DNA of 64,000 nt, taken from positions 124,001-188,000 of the forward strand of contig CACZCQ010000002.1 of the NCBI GenBank assembly GCA_902779765.1, read 5' to 3'. Source of the stretch: an uncultured Bacteroidia bacterium. GTDB taxonomy: Bacteria > Bacteroidota > Bacteroidia > Bacteroidales > UBA932. Made by a program: the position numbers and the translations under genes. Below the pieces are notes generated by a model that saw nothing but the letters and a program-made list of their open reading frames with translations, was not told the origin of the DNA and made no database searches. This document shows, piece after piece, positions 53,787-61,733 of the stretch (positions are counted from its first letter, which is position 1; every line of letters begins with the position of its first letter).

Positions 53787-55628
53787 CTACTTTTCCTCAA
53801 TAGTAACAAAATCAGGATTCTCGCGGGCAATCTCCCTGAGAATAGTATCAATTGTTGAACCCTTTTGGACACCTAATACAAGAGTGTCGACGGCTCGTGT
53901 TAACGGTATTAACGACCATAACGACAACATGTACTGTCTTGCAGGAGAAAAAGGGATCTCGTGATAATCGTGAGGATGAGGCTCAGTAAACAACTCATCA
54001 AAACGCAAGCAAACAGTTATCCAGGCTTCTAGCCCTCGACATGATTCGTATGTATATACACGACATTCCTTATTCTTGTAATTAACATCAGAATACAAAC
54101 TGTCTCTGTTGGCAGAGTCCACACCATCATACAAATGGATGCCTTGCGCATTATACGCATCTATTAAGTCAAAATGACCTGTCTTTGTGAGGCTATTTGG
54201 AACTAGCAACATTAAATCATATGCTGAACAACCATGTTGAACAGCCTCATGAAAAAGGCGTTCATGAAGGTTTTGATCATATGCATTTGTAATAATTACT
54301 TTCCCGCCTGGCAAAGAACGAGTAGAGTCCACATCCCAATATACGCCTAATTTGCTGGCAAAAATCTTTGCGAACGAAACGAGATTCGATCTCTGACGAA
54401 GACATTGTTTCAATTTAGGTAGTGCAATTGGCCCCCAATACGTATGCTCGCTGGTTTTCATGAACTGATCAATCCCATCAGCAATAACGATGTGTTTGTC
54501 TCTGTAATAATACTTGAGCATCTCCGCCTCATTTGTCTTCCAATCCTGCGCTTCGTCAACGAAGATATAATCATATACTGGTGCGATATCTTTTGACTCC
54601 TTGACTTTCATTAAAACAGCTAAGGATTGATCAAAATCAGACTTGATGTCAAATGTATTCTTCCATATACCTGCCTTACGCATAAGGCCGATCATAAATG
54701 AACTCATTGAATCTATGTCGAACACCGGCAGGATTTTGCCGAAGAAACGCATTGTGTGTTTAAGATCGGCTATTAATGCTCTGTTATAAGTCAGGAATAA
54801 ACACTTGTAACCTTTCTTCGTCATATTAATTGCTCCCTGCATCAGCATAACCGTTTTGCCTGTACCGGCATGTCCGGATAGGATTATAACAGATGAACAA
54901 TCCTTTTCTAGATCTAGAAGTGCATTATTATTAGTATTTAGGATATTAATACGACGAAGAGTCATCGTATCAGCACCATTACTCTTTGCACAAAAGATAT
55001 TGGCAGTGTACTCTATCGCTTCTTCTGTTCCGAACTTTCCAAAAGCGTTTACATAGCCATTGTCAACTAAAGAGTACTGTCGCCCGATTGCGACAAAAAA
55101 ATCTTTGGCAGTAGAATCGCTTACTAATATATTGCTGTCGACTAATCCTATCTCTTCGTTAAAATCATTCCAATCCGTCCCTCTCAGCCATATCAGGTTT
55201 GAGATAAAAGGAACTCGAATAGATTCCTGCTGAAGAGGTCCTGATAAGAAACGTCTAATCGATGAGTTTTGGTCATTACTTTGCATCGTAACATCCTCGT
55301 ATCCATCGGGATATTTAACTAATAGATGCGTGCCACTCCTTTTAAGCCCTACACCAGAATGAGATTTTATCTCAATAGTCGCAAAAAAGGACTTAATATC
55401 AATATTGCACTTCCCTGCAATATCGTCAATATAATAGTCCTTCAAATAACCAATCATGATCAGATCGACATCATGTCTCCCAGTCGCGGGATGAATGTCT
55501 ATACTGGGAACAATCCAAACACGACCATCTATATCGGCCAGTTCAACGTCTAAGAGTTGCTTCAACGAGGCTGCCGCTTCCATTTCACTTGAGGCTGTTC
55601 CAATTTTGTGAAGATAAACATCTGCCAT
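53787..55628 (-). CDS. NERD-nuclease/SF1 (UvrD-like) helicase fusion
   Basis: The 613-residue protein has an N-terminal NERD-type nuclease segment: RHDVDLIMIG with Asp53/Asp55 and FATIEIKSH with Glu86 and Lys88, the D...ExK core. A superfamily 1 helicase follows. Walker A is SGHAGTGKT (251-259), motif Ia is LTYNRALI, motif II is FVDEAQDW (356-363), motif III is VIADGIDQ, motif IV is LRQRSN, a late motif is YESCRGLEAW, and motif VI is IPLTRAVDTLVLG. NERD helicases occur in several defence contexts. It is the first gene of the three-gene operon and its stop lies 10 bases before the middle gene start. A role in cutting or unwinding invader DNA is inferred. Confidence 0.82.
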   Translation of the reverse strand: MADVYLHKIGTASSEMEAAASLKQLLDVELADIDGRVWIVPSIDIHPATGRHDVDLIMIGYLKDYYIDDIAGKCNIDIKSFFATIEIKSHSGVGLKRSGTHLLVKYPDGYEDVTMQSNDQNSSIRRFLSGPLQQESIRVPFISNLIWLRGTDWNDFNEEIGLVDSNILVSDSTAKDFFVAIGRQYSLVDNGYVNAFGKFGTEEAIEYTANIFCAKSNGADTMTLRRINILNTNNNALLDLEKDCSSVIILSGHAGTGKTVMLMQGAINMTKKGYKCLFLTYNRALIADLKHTMRFFGKILPVFDIDSMSSFMIGLMRKAGIWKNTFDIKSDFDQSLAVLMKVKESKDIAPVYDYIFVDEAQDWKTNEAEMLKYYYRDKHIVIADGIDQFMKTSEHTYWGPIALPKLKQCLRQRSNLVSFAKIFASKLGVYWDVDSTRSLPGGKVIITNAYDQNLHERLFHEAVQHGCSAYDLMLLVPNSLTKTGHFDLIDAYNAQGIHLYDGVDSANRDSLYSDVNYKNKECRVYTYESCRGLEAWITVCLRFDELFTEPHPHDYHEIPFSPARQYMLSLWSLIPLTRAVDTLVLGVQKGSTIDTILREIARENPDFVTIEEK

Positions 55629-55844
55629 GATTTCAAATACTTTGGTTATTATTACCGATCAAACAATAAAACCTTTCGTACTCATAGATGTTCTATAAAC
55701 AAGAGCTGCATCTAAGTTCCAAACTGCTCGTTATTTACGAATTGCCGGTCGGATTTCCAAAATTAACAAAAAAAACACATATTTACGAGGAAATCTTCAT
55801 TAATGAAAGGAATCATGCGCGCTCAAAGAGGGCAAACAGAATAG

Positions 55845-55881
55845 AAAAAAAAGATGGCAGGTCCCGCGGTGGCCTGCCATC
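55845..55881 (-). terminator. Rho-independent terminator candidate, minus strand
   Basis: GATGGCAGG at 55853-55861 pairs with CCTGCCATC at 55873-55881 (9 base pairs), and the minus-strand copy is followed by eight U residues. It would stop transcripts coming from the DUF2795 side before the defence operon. Confidence 0.7.
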
Positions 55882-55967
55882 TGCAGATTATCGAGATCCC
55901 TGGCAATGGATTTCAGGTAACCTGTCATATGAACACAAAAATTGGTTACTATTACCGTCGCAAAATT

Positions 55968-56003
55968 GCGTCTGTTTTTGCGTCCGTTTTTGCGTTCACT
56001 TTT
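55968..56003. repeat. Three tandem 12-bp units
   Basis: GCGTCTGTTTTT, GCGTCCGTTTTT and the more divergent GCGTTCACTTTT follow one another directly. Confidence 0.6.
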
Positions 56004-56038
56004 GTTTCCGCACCTGGCCCTCAGTGTCCTTAAAAGGC

Positions 56039-56071
56039 CATCGGGCGTGACTCAAAGAATCACACCCGATG
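56039..56071 (-). terminator. Hairpin after the DUF2795 gene
   Basis: CATCGGGCGTGA pairs with TCACACCCGATG (11 Watson-Crick pairs and one G-T) around a 9-base loop, 34 bases downstream of the DUF2795 stop. The minus-strand side continues GGCCTTTTAAGG, a weak U-tract. Confidence 0.5.
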
Positions 56072-56105
56072 CACTTAAATTACTGTATTTCAGAGAGTTA
56101 ACTAC

Positions 56106-56126
56106 CTAATACTCTTCCTCGTTAAA
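56106..56126 (-). repeat. Right copy of 21-bp flanking repeat
   Basis: The 3' end of the DUF2795 gene; 18 of 21 positions match 44335-44355 in the same orientation. Confidence 0.45.
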
Positions 56127-56327
56127 GAAGAAATCTTCCTTGGTGGGGTAATCGGGCCAGATGTCTTCGATGGATTCGTAGATCTCGCCGTCGTCTTCAA
56201 GTTCTGTCAAGTTCTCTATAACCTCTTCGGGAGCGCCGGAACGGTTGGCGTAATCGATGAGTTCTTCTTTTGATGCCGGCCACGGAGCATCGTCCAGGCT
56301 GCTGGCAAGTTCAAGTGTCCAATACAT
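56106..56327 (-). CDS. DUF2795 family small acidic protein
   Basis: The 73-residue protein reads MYWTLELASSLDDAPWPASK, then EELIDYANRSGAPEEVIENL and an acidic end with IWPDYPTKEDFFFNEEEY, the standard DUF2795 pattern found throughout Bacteroidota. Its function is not known. A TATCTTTG promoter box lies at 56345-56352 on the minus strand. Its last codons match the frame remnant at 44335, on the far side of the AT-rich defence operon. Confidence 0.88.
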   Translation of the reverse strand: MYWTLELASSLDDAPWPASKEELIDYANRSGAPEEVIENLTELEDDGEIYESIEDIWPDYPTKEDFFFNEEEY

Positions 56328-56344
56328 AATATCGTAATTTGCCG

Positions 56345-56352
56345 CAAAGATA
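56345..56352 (-). promoter_or_regulatory. Candidate -7 box upstream of the DUF2795 gene
   Basis: The minus strand reads TATCTTTG, 17 bases before the start at 56327. Confidence 0.55.
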
Positions 56353-56385
56353 TGTAAAATAATTAATCTATAACTTTTTTTTGCC

Positions 56386-56393
56386 TAATTTTG
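56386..56393 (+). promoter_or_regulatory. Candidate -7 box upstream of folE
   Basis: TAATTTTG matches TAnnTTTG, 37 bases before the ATG at 56431, divergent from the DUF2795 promoter. Confidence 0.55.
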
Positions 56394-56430
56394 TAGGACA
56401 AGCAGAGCTATTCAACAACCGTACCATAAG

Positions 56431-57018
56431 ATGGCTTACGAAAAGATTGAGAAATACGACGAAAAGACCACTGCTGAAATCTCGGCAAGGGTCAGGGAAA
56501 TCCTCGCCCTGCTGGGCGAAGACCCTGAGAGGGAGGGACTTCTGAAGACTCCTGAAAGGGTGGCCAAATCCCTTCAGTTCCTTACCCAGGGATACGCCCA
56601 GAACGGAGAGCAGATCATCAAGTCAGCCATATTCGATGAAAAATACCAGCAGATGGTCCTGGTGAAGGACATTGAGCTCTATTCGATGTGCGAGCACCAT
56701 ATGCTCCCCTTCATCGGGAAATGCCACGTAGCCTATATTCCCAACGGCAAGATCACCGGCCTGAGCAAGATTGCCAGGGTTGTCGAGACATACGCCAGGA
56801 GGCTCCAGGTCCAGGAAAGGCTGACCGTCCAGATCAGGGACTGCATAGTTGATGCACTGAAACCCCTGGGAGTGGCCGTCGTCATCGAGGCGATGCATAC
56901 CTGCATGTCGCTGCGGGGAGTGCAGAAATCGAACGCCATCACCACGACGTCGGCTTTCTCGGGAATATTCCTCAGCTCTGCAAGAACAAGAAACGAATTC
57001 CTAAACCTTATCAAATAA
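56431..57018 (+). CDS. folE: GTP cyclohydrolase I
   Basis: The 195-residue enzyme converts GTP to dihydroneopterin triphosphate, the first step of folate synthesis. Zinc ligands are visible at Cys87 and His90 (MCEHHMLPF) and Cys158 (MHTCMSLRG). The blocks [36 protein letters not shown] and RLQVQERLT are all typical. The length is normal for the bacterial type. trpS follows after 9 bases, suggesting co-transcription. Confidence 0.96.
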   Translation: MAYEKIEKYDEKTTAEISARVREILALLGEDPEREGLLKTPERVAKSLQFLTQGYAQNGEQIIKSAIFDEKYQQMVLVKDIELYSMCEHHMLPFIGKCHVAYIPNGKITGLSKIARVVETYARRLQVQERLTVQIRDCIVDALKPLGVAVVIEAMHTCMSLRGVQKSNAITTTSAFSGIFLSSARTRNEFLNLIK

Positions 57019-57027
57019 ACGCTAGAA

Positions 57028-58146
57028 ATGCCAGGAAAAATCATACTTACGGGCGACCGCCCTACCGGAAGACTCCACATAGGGCATTATGTCGGTTCAC
57101 TCAGGAACAGGGTGGCCATCCAGAATGCCGGAGGTTACGAGAAGATGTTCGTATTCATAGCCGATGCACAGGCCCTGACGGACAATTTCGACAATCCGGA
57201 GAAGGTTCGCCAGAATATCATAGAAGTCGCCCTCGACTATCTTTCCGTGGGTCTCGATCCGGACAAGGTCACGCTCTTCATCCAGAGCCAGATCCCCCAG
57301 CTCACCGAACTGACCTTCTACTACATGAACCTCGTCACAGTGGCGAGGCTCCAGAGGAATCCCACCGTCAAGACGGAAATCGCGCTGCGCGGCTTCAATG
57401 CAGAGGGAGAGGAACAGGCATTCGGAAGCGGACTCCCCGTGGGTTTCTTCTGCTACCCCATTTCCCAAGCTGCTGACATCACCGCATTCAAGGCGACCGA
57501 CGTCCCGGTCGGAGAAGACCAGAAACCGATGATCGAGCAGACAGTCGAAATCGTGAGGGCATTCAACAGGATCTACGGAGAGACGCTGGTCGAACCAAAG
57601 GCAGTGCTCCCTTCGAACGCCGCCTGCCTCAGGCTGCCCGGTACGGACGGAAAGGCCAAGATGAGCAAGTCCCTCGGGAACTGCATCTATCTCGCAGAAT
57701 CCGCCGACGAAATGCACAAGAAGGTAATGTCCATGTACACCGACCCCCAGCACATCAACGTCAGCGACCCCGGCCACATTGAAGGGAATACCGTCTTCAC
57801 ATATCTCGATGCTTTCTGCCGTGACGAACATTTCGGGCTATACTGGCCTGAATATGCCAACCTGGATGAACTCAAGGCTCATTACCAGAGGGGCGGACTC
57901 GGAGATGTCAAGTGCAAGAAGTTCCTGGAGAAGATCCTCAACGAGGAACTGGAACCGATCAGGGCCCGCAGGAAGGAATACGAGAAGGACATCCCGGCCG
58001 TCTATGACATCCTGAAAAAGGGCAGCGAGGTTGCCGAGGCTGCGGCCCAGGCCACGCTGGATGATGTCAAGAAAGCCATGCAGATAGACTATTTCAACGA
58101 CAGGGCCCTTATTGAAGAACAAGCCCGACGATTCACATCCATATAG
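57028..58146 (+). CDS. trpS: Tryptophanyl-tRNA synthetase
   Basis: The 372-residue class I synthetase has the HIGH motif as LHIGHYVG (residues 16-23) after DRPTGR, and the KMSKS loop at residues 211-215 ([10 protein letters not shown]). [16 protein letters not shown] and [12 protein letters not shown] are typical of the bacterial enzyme of the Bacteroidota/clostridial branch. The gene follows folE closely and is followed by a lytic transglycosylase gene after 2 bases, so these probably form one transcript. Confidence 0.95.
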   Translation: MPGKIILTGDRPTGRLHIGHYVGSLRNRVAIQNAGGYEKMFVFIADAQALTDNFDNPEKVRQNIIEVALDYLSVGLDPDKVTLFIQSQIPQLTELTFYYMNLVTVARLQRNPTVKTEIALRGFNAEGEEQAFGSGLPVGFFCYPISQAADITAFKATDVPVGEDQKPMIEQTVEIVRAFNRIYGETLVEPKAVLPSNAACLRLPGTDGKAKMSKSLGNCIYLAESADEMHKKVMSMYTDPQHINVSDPGHIEGNTVFTYLDAFCRDEHFGLYWPEYANLDELKAHYQRGGLGDVKCKKFLEKILNEELEPIRARRKEYEKDIPAVYDILKKGSEVAEAAAQATLDDVKKAMQIDYFNDRALIEEQARRFTSI

Positions 58147-58148
58147 TC

Positions 58149-59027
58149 ATGAAAAGGTTTGCACTCACTGCCATCACTGTCCTGGCCTGCAGTGTCTGCG
58201 CCATGGCCCAACGCTACGCCACGGAAGACCTCCAGTTCCAGTCTCCCCCGGTCCCCCAGTATATGGTATTCGCAGGGGACACGGTCCGTTTCAACCGCAG
58301 CGACCTGTATGAAAGGATGGACAGGGAGTTGATTGCATTTACATATTCGCACACCAACTCTCTCCTGATGCTGAAACGTTCGGAGAGGTATTTCCAGCAG
58401 ATCGAGCCCATCCTCAAGCTTTACGGTGTCCCGGACGACCTGAAGTATCTCATGGCTATCGAGAGCAACCTGAGCCCCAAGGCGTTGTCTACGGCAGGGG
58501 CTGCCGGACTCTGGCAATTCACCAAAGCTACCGGAAAGGAATACGGCCTCATCATCGACAACGAAGTCGATGAAAGGTACAATATCGAGAAAGAGACCAT
58601 CGCCGCCTGCCAGTACCTGAACAAGGCATACACCAGATACGGCAACTGGATGACGGTGGCGGCAAGCTACAATGCCGGTCAGGGAGGGATTTCCAAGCGC
58701 CTGGCGGACCAGCGGAGGAAGACCGCACTGGACCTCTGGCTGGTGGAGGAGACATCCCGCTATATGTTCCGGATACTCGTCGCAAAGATGCTCTTCGAGA
58801 ACCCTGCGGCTTTCGGATTCAAGGTCGACAAATTCGACAGATACCCGTACTACGCCCCGAAGAAGATAGTGACGGTCAACGGGCCGATCGAAAGTCTTGT
58901 CGACTTCGCAGAAGAGAACGGCTGCAGCTACATGCAGCTCAAGGAAGCGAACCTATGGCTTCGTGACAGCAAGCTGGACAACAAGGGCGGCCACAGTTAC
59001 AAGATCATAATCCCCAACGACAAATAA
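58149..59027 (+). CDS. Exported lytic transglycosylase (SLT domain, MltD-like)
   Basis: The 292-residue protein has a signal peptide (MKRFALTAITVLACSVCAMAQ) and a goose-type lysozyme/SLT fold. The catalytic Glu105 is in MAIESNLSPKALS, followed by GAAGLWQFTKATGKEYGL, ACQYLNKAYTRYGNW and AASYNAGQGG. A short C-terminal part ends with HSYKIIIPNDK, possibly a reduced LysM-like segment. It would cleave peptidoglycan between MurNAc and GlcNAc in the periplasm. It is 2 bases downstream of trpS. Confidence 0.9.
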   Translation: MKRFALTAITVLACSVCAMAQRYATEDLQFQSPPVPQYMVFAGDTVRFNRSDLYERMDRELIAFTYSHTNSLLMLKRSERYFQQIEPILKLYGVPDDLKYLMAIESNLSPKALSTAGAAGLWQFTKATGKEYGLIIDNEVDERYNIEKETIAACQYLNKAYTRYGNWMTVAASYNAGQGGISKRLADQRRKTALDLWLVEETSRYMFRILVAKMLFENPAAFGFKVDKFDRYPYYAPKKIVTVNGPIESLVDFAEENGCSYMQLKEANLWLRDSKLDNKGGHSYKIIIPNDK

Positions 59028-59041
59028 TATCTTCAAGTGCA

Positions 59042-59524
59042 ATGAAAAAGTCCCTTATCCTCATTCTTTCAGCCGCATTGATGATATGCGGTTGTTCCTC
59101 AATGCGCCTTACTCCCGAGGAGAAAGCCCAGATAGAGACCACGGTCCAGGAAAACCTGGACAACCGCAAATACGTTATCGAAGTGGACCAGATGGTTCCC
59201 CTCAGGGGCGGGAGCAGGCATGTCACCAATTATTCGGTCGAAGTGGACGGAGACAAACTCAAATCACATCTCCCGTATTTCGGAGCAGCATGGAATCTGC
59301 CTTACGGCGGAGGCCAGGGTCTTACTTTCGAATCGAAGATCTCCGATTACGTCGAGTATTCTCCCAAGGCGGACCGAAGGCAGATTGCTCTGTCAACCAA
59401 TAATGGTGAAGACCGTCTCGTCTATATCATCGAAGTATTCAACAACGGCAGGACAACCATCGAGGTACGTTCCCGCAACCGCGAGACCATCCACTACTAC
59501 GGTGACATGAAGACCATTTTCTGA
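59042..59524 (+). CDS. DUF4251 lipoprotein
   Basis: The 160-residue protein has a lipoprotein signal (lipobox MICGC after MKKSLILILSAAL), then a helical start (TPEEKAQIETTVQENLDN). A beta-rich domain follows with YVIEVDQMVPLRGGSRHVT, GAAWNLPYGGGQGLTFESKISDY and TTIEVRSRNRETIHYYGDM. This matches DUF4251, a Bacteroidota family of unknown function with a lipocalin-like or START-like appearance. It lies 14 bases after the lytic transglycosylase gene and 8 bases from the convergent fimbrillin-like gene. Confidence 0.85.
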   Translation: MKKSLILILSAALMICGCSSMRLTPEEKAQIETTVQENLDNRKYVIEVDQMVPLRGGSRHVTNYSVEVDGDKLKSHLPYFGAAWNLPYGGGQGLTFESKISDYVEYSPKADRRQIALSTNNGEDRLVYIIEVFNNGRTTIEVRSRNRETIHYYGDMKTIF

Positions 59525-59532
59525 TCAAGCCA

Positions 59533-61338
59533 TCAGAAAGCCAGGATCGACCTGGCAGCGTAGCCGTTGCTGGCATCCTCACCCGTCTGTTTTTCCACAT
59601 ATTTGAATATGATATCCGTAGAATTGAGGAATACTACGGATGCGGTTCCGTCCGAGGTGGCTTCGTCGCATGCCCAGAGATACCAGTCCATCTGGCCGTT
59701 ATAGGGCAGGTAGAAAACCGTCGCGACCATCCTTCCGGACGAGACATATTGAGCGAGGATGGGATTGTAATAAGCCGCGCTGCTGAAATATGCGGTAAAT
59801 GTGTTGAGGTATTCCTGTCTCACCGATGAAGAAGGGAATTTCCAGGCGAGCTCGGTGACCACTCCCCCGTTCGAGGTGAGAACAAGGTCGTTCGGGTCGA
59901 TGCCCGCCAGGTTGGCCAGGCACAGATACCATTGACCCACACTGGGCAGGAACCAACCGCTTGTATTCTCCGGCGCTTCGAAAGGGGCTATGTTCTCCGT
60001 ATTGCCGTACGCTACCACCCAGTCATCCTTTCCATATCGCATCGCACAGGGAATGGCTGCCCTGCCTCCCGTGGGCTCGAAACCGGGCAGGCCGTAATAA
60101 TTCCCTTGGGCAAAATCCTTCAGGTACAGTTCGTTCAGTACGGTACATGTGGACAGTCCCCTGAGGTTTTCCATCATCAATAACGGAGCGGAATCCGAAC
60201 TCGTCTCGAATACATTCTCGGTTTCCGGATAGTCCGGCCTGGCCGCAACCTCCGATTCCGGGGCCCAGGATGTGGGCCAGGCGGCATCCCTCAGGGCCAT
60301 GGCATAACCGTGGGTATATCCGGAAGCCCTGTCCTCCGCACTGGTATAGTTGCTGAATATGACAGCCTGGGGCCATTTGTCTTCGTAATAGACCAGCGGT
60401 CCCCATGTGCCGTCACTGTAGACATAATCTCCGATGCCGGGGACGCGGTCGTTGTCCGTGAGGATCTCTTTCCTCGCGACCACATTGCAGGCCTTGAAAG
60501 ACTTTCCGGCCAGTTTGACATAACGCCTGAAAGTATCATTCCCACATTTAAGGACCACCGACAGTTCCCCATACAGCTGTCCTCTTTCAGGAACGACAAG
60601 GTAGATGACCGCTTCACCGTCCGTGACGGGAATGGAGATATCATGCATCTCGTAGAAGATGATATCTTCCGTCTCTGAACTTATCCCTTCCTGGCCGAAC
60701 CTGTACGTAGCCTTGTCCGCAAAAAGAGCACCTCCATCATCAGTTCCTGAAGGAGTGAACGAGAATGATGCGGAACTGACGGTCCCGCCGGAGAGTCCGG
60801 TGAAAGTCATCCTGAGCACGCTGGTGAGATGCCGGAACCGGAGAAGCTTGTCGGCGGTCCCCTTTACATACATCAGTTCATATCCGGCGACATTGGACAG
60901 GCTTCCATCCTGTCCCGAGAGATCCACTTCGCTTACCATCGAGGAGCCCTCAAGGGAAGTCGAAATCCTCATTGAAGCATTTACGCAATTTAGTTCGCTG
61001 GATTCAAATGCAGCCGCTGCAGCACCCGATTCCACCTCTCCCGTGAACAGACCGTCTCCCTCTGCGGAAACCAAATCCGCTATGGCGGCTGTCCCGCCGT
61101 TGTAATACATTACCTTGATGGCCTCCCCTTCCTCCCAGGATGTCCTCAAACCGGTGTAGGCGTCCACATCTTCAGTGATCCTCGTCGCCGCCCCGTCCGC
61201 ACTTCCTCTCAACGTTATCCTGTATCCATCCACTCCTTCCTGCCCGTGACCATCGGGCAGCATCTCCTTTGAACATGAGACCAATATGGCGGACATGACC
61301 GCCAGGGTTGACATTATCCTTTCCATGGTGTTTTTCAT
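59533..61338 (-). CDS. Fimbrillin-like lipoprotein
   Basis: The 601-residue protein has a lipoprotein signal (lipobox ILVSC after MKNTMERIMSTLAVMSA). Its N-terminal half is of the Mfa-like/fimbrillin type, with TRITEDVDAYTGLRTSWEEGEAIKVMY, a long beta sandwich and KLAGKSFKACNVVARKEI. The C-terminal half resembles FISUMP/DUF1566-like modules (GYAMALRDAAWPTSW, GWFLPSVGQWYLCLANLAG, MDWYLWACDEATSDG). It is likely a surface protein anchored by lipid. I used the ATG at 61338; a second at 61326 is possible. A 51-residue small protein gene lies 7 bases upstream. Confidence 0.75.
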   Translation of the reverse strand: MKNTMERIMSTLAVMSAILVSCSKEMLPDGHGQEGVDGYRITLRGSADGAATRITEDVDAYTGLRTSWEEGEAIKVMYYNGGTAAIADLVSAEGDGLFTGEVESGAAAAAFESSELNCVNASMRISTSLEGSSMVSEVDLSGQDGSLSNVAGYELMYVKGTADKLLRFRHLTSVLRMTFTGLSGGTVSSASFSFTPSGTDDGGALFADKATYRFGQEGISSETEDIIFYEMHDISIPVTDGEAVIYLVVPERGQLYGELSVVLKCGNDTFRRYVKLAGKSFKACNVVARKEILTDNDRVPGIGDYVYSDGTWGPLVYYEDKWPQAVIFSNYTSAEDRASGYTHGYAMALRDAAWPTSWAPESEVAARPDYPETENVFETSSDSAPLLMMENLRGLSTCTVLNELYLKDFAQGNYYGLPGFEPTGGRAAIPCAMRYGKDDWVVAYGNTENIAPFEAPENTSGWFLPSVGQWYLCLANLAGIDPNDLVLTSNGGVVTELAWKFPSSSVRQEYLNTFTAYFSSAAYYNPILAQYVSSGRMVATVFYLPYNGQMDWYLWACDEATSDGTASVVFLNSTDIIFKYVEKQTGEDASNGYAARSILAF

Positions 61339-61345
61339 AACAATG

Positions 61346-61501
61346 TTAATTACCGGGCCATTCATCGGTCCATCCTTCTTCTGAATCATAACCTTCGTCA
61401 TACTTGTGCCCTCCGGGCCTGGCCGACAAAACCAGGACGGGCTCCTCGGGATACCCTACCGATCTGGTCAGGGGCGGCAGATAATCATTCTTTTTTTTCA
61501 T
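61346..61501 (-). CDS. Small Bacteroidales-type protein upstream of the fimbrillin-like gene
   Basis: A 51-residue protein beginning MKKKNDYLPPLTRSVGYPEE and ending EEGWTDEWPGN. It resembles the short, uncharacterised proteins with a basic start, a Pro/Val-rich middle and an acidic, Trp-rich end that often precede fimbrillin-like and surface lipoprotein genes in Bacteroidales. It stops 7 bases before the lipoprotein start, so it is probably co-transcribed. No function is known. Confidence 0.65.
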   Translation of the reverse strand: MKKKNDYLPPLTRSVGYPEEPVLVLSARPGGHKYDEGYDSEEGWTDEWPGN

Positions 61502-61700
61502 TCTTTATAAGACAATTAATTGAGTCACTTGCGATTGAAAAGTCTTAGGCTAGAATCGCGGTGCAAAGTTGTGAAGAACAAAAGGAATCGGAAGAATAAG
61601 CCTGCAGTTAATATGTCGGCAGCCGGCAGAAGATTTGTCCCAAACAGGGAAAAATTGTATCTGAGGGCAATTCTGAAGGGTCTGGAGTAAAACATTTTCC

Positions 61701-61708
61701 TATCTTTG
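61701..61708 (+). promoter_or_regulatory. Candidate -7 box upstream of the TPR/AraC regulator
   Basis: TATCTTTG matches TAnnTTTG, 25 bases before the ATG at 61734. The 230-base spacer back to the small gene shows no other feature. Confidence 0.5.
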
Positions 61709-61733
61709 TCACCCGAATCTAAAAAGCATACTG

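Larger units (their letters stand above)
55629..56105. other. Gene-poor stretch right of the defence operon
   Basis: This 477-base AT-rich gap should carry the promoter of the three-gene operon, though no exact TAnnTTTG box is clear. It contains a terminator-like hairpin at 55845-55881, three tandem 12-base units at 55968-56003 and a hairpin at 56039-56071. A 120-codon plus-strand frame here is low-complexity and not gene-like. Confidence 0.5.

Noticed and set aside
44769-55628. DISARM or BREX as the identity of the large-helicase operon
   Set aside because: No methyltransferase, PglZ, DrmA or phospholipase D gene is present, and the helicase length fits DruE better than DrmB.
55968-56003. 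Short tandem units considered as a CRISPR array
   Set aside because: The 12-base units are directly adjacent without spacers and no cas gene is present.
55688-56050. 120-codon plus-strand frame right of the defence operon
   Set aside because: It runs through hairpins and 12-base tandem repeats, has low-complexity Cys/Phe sequence at its end and no family pattern.
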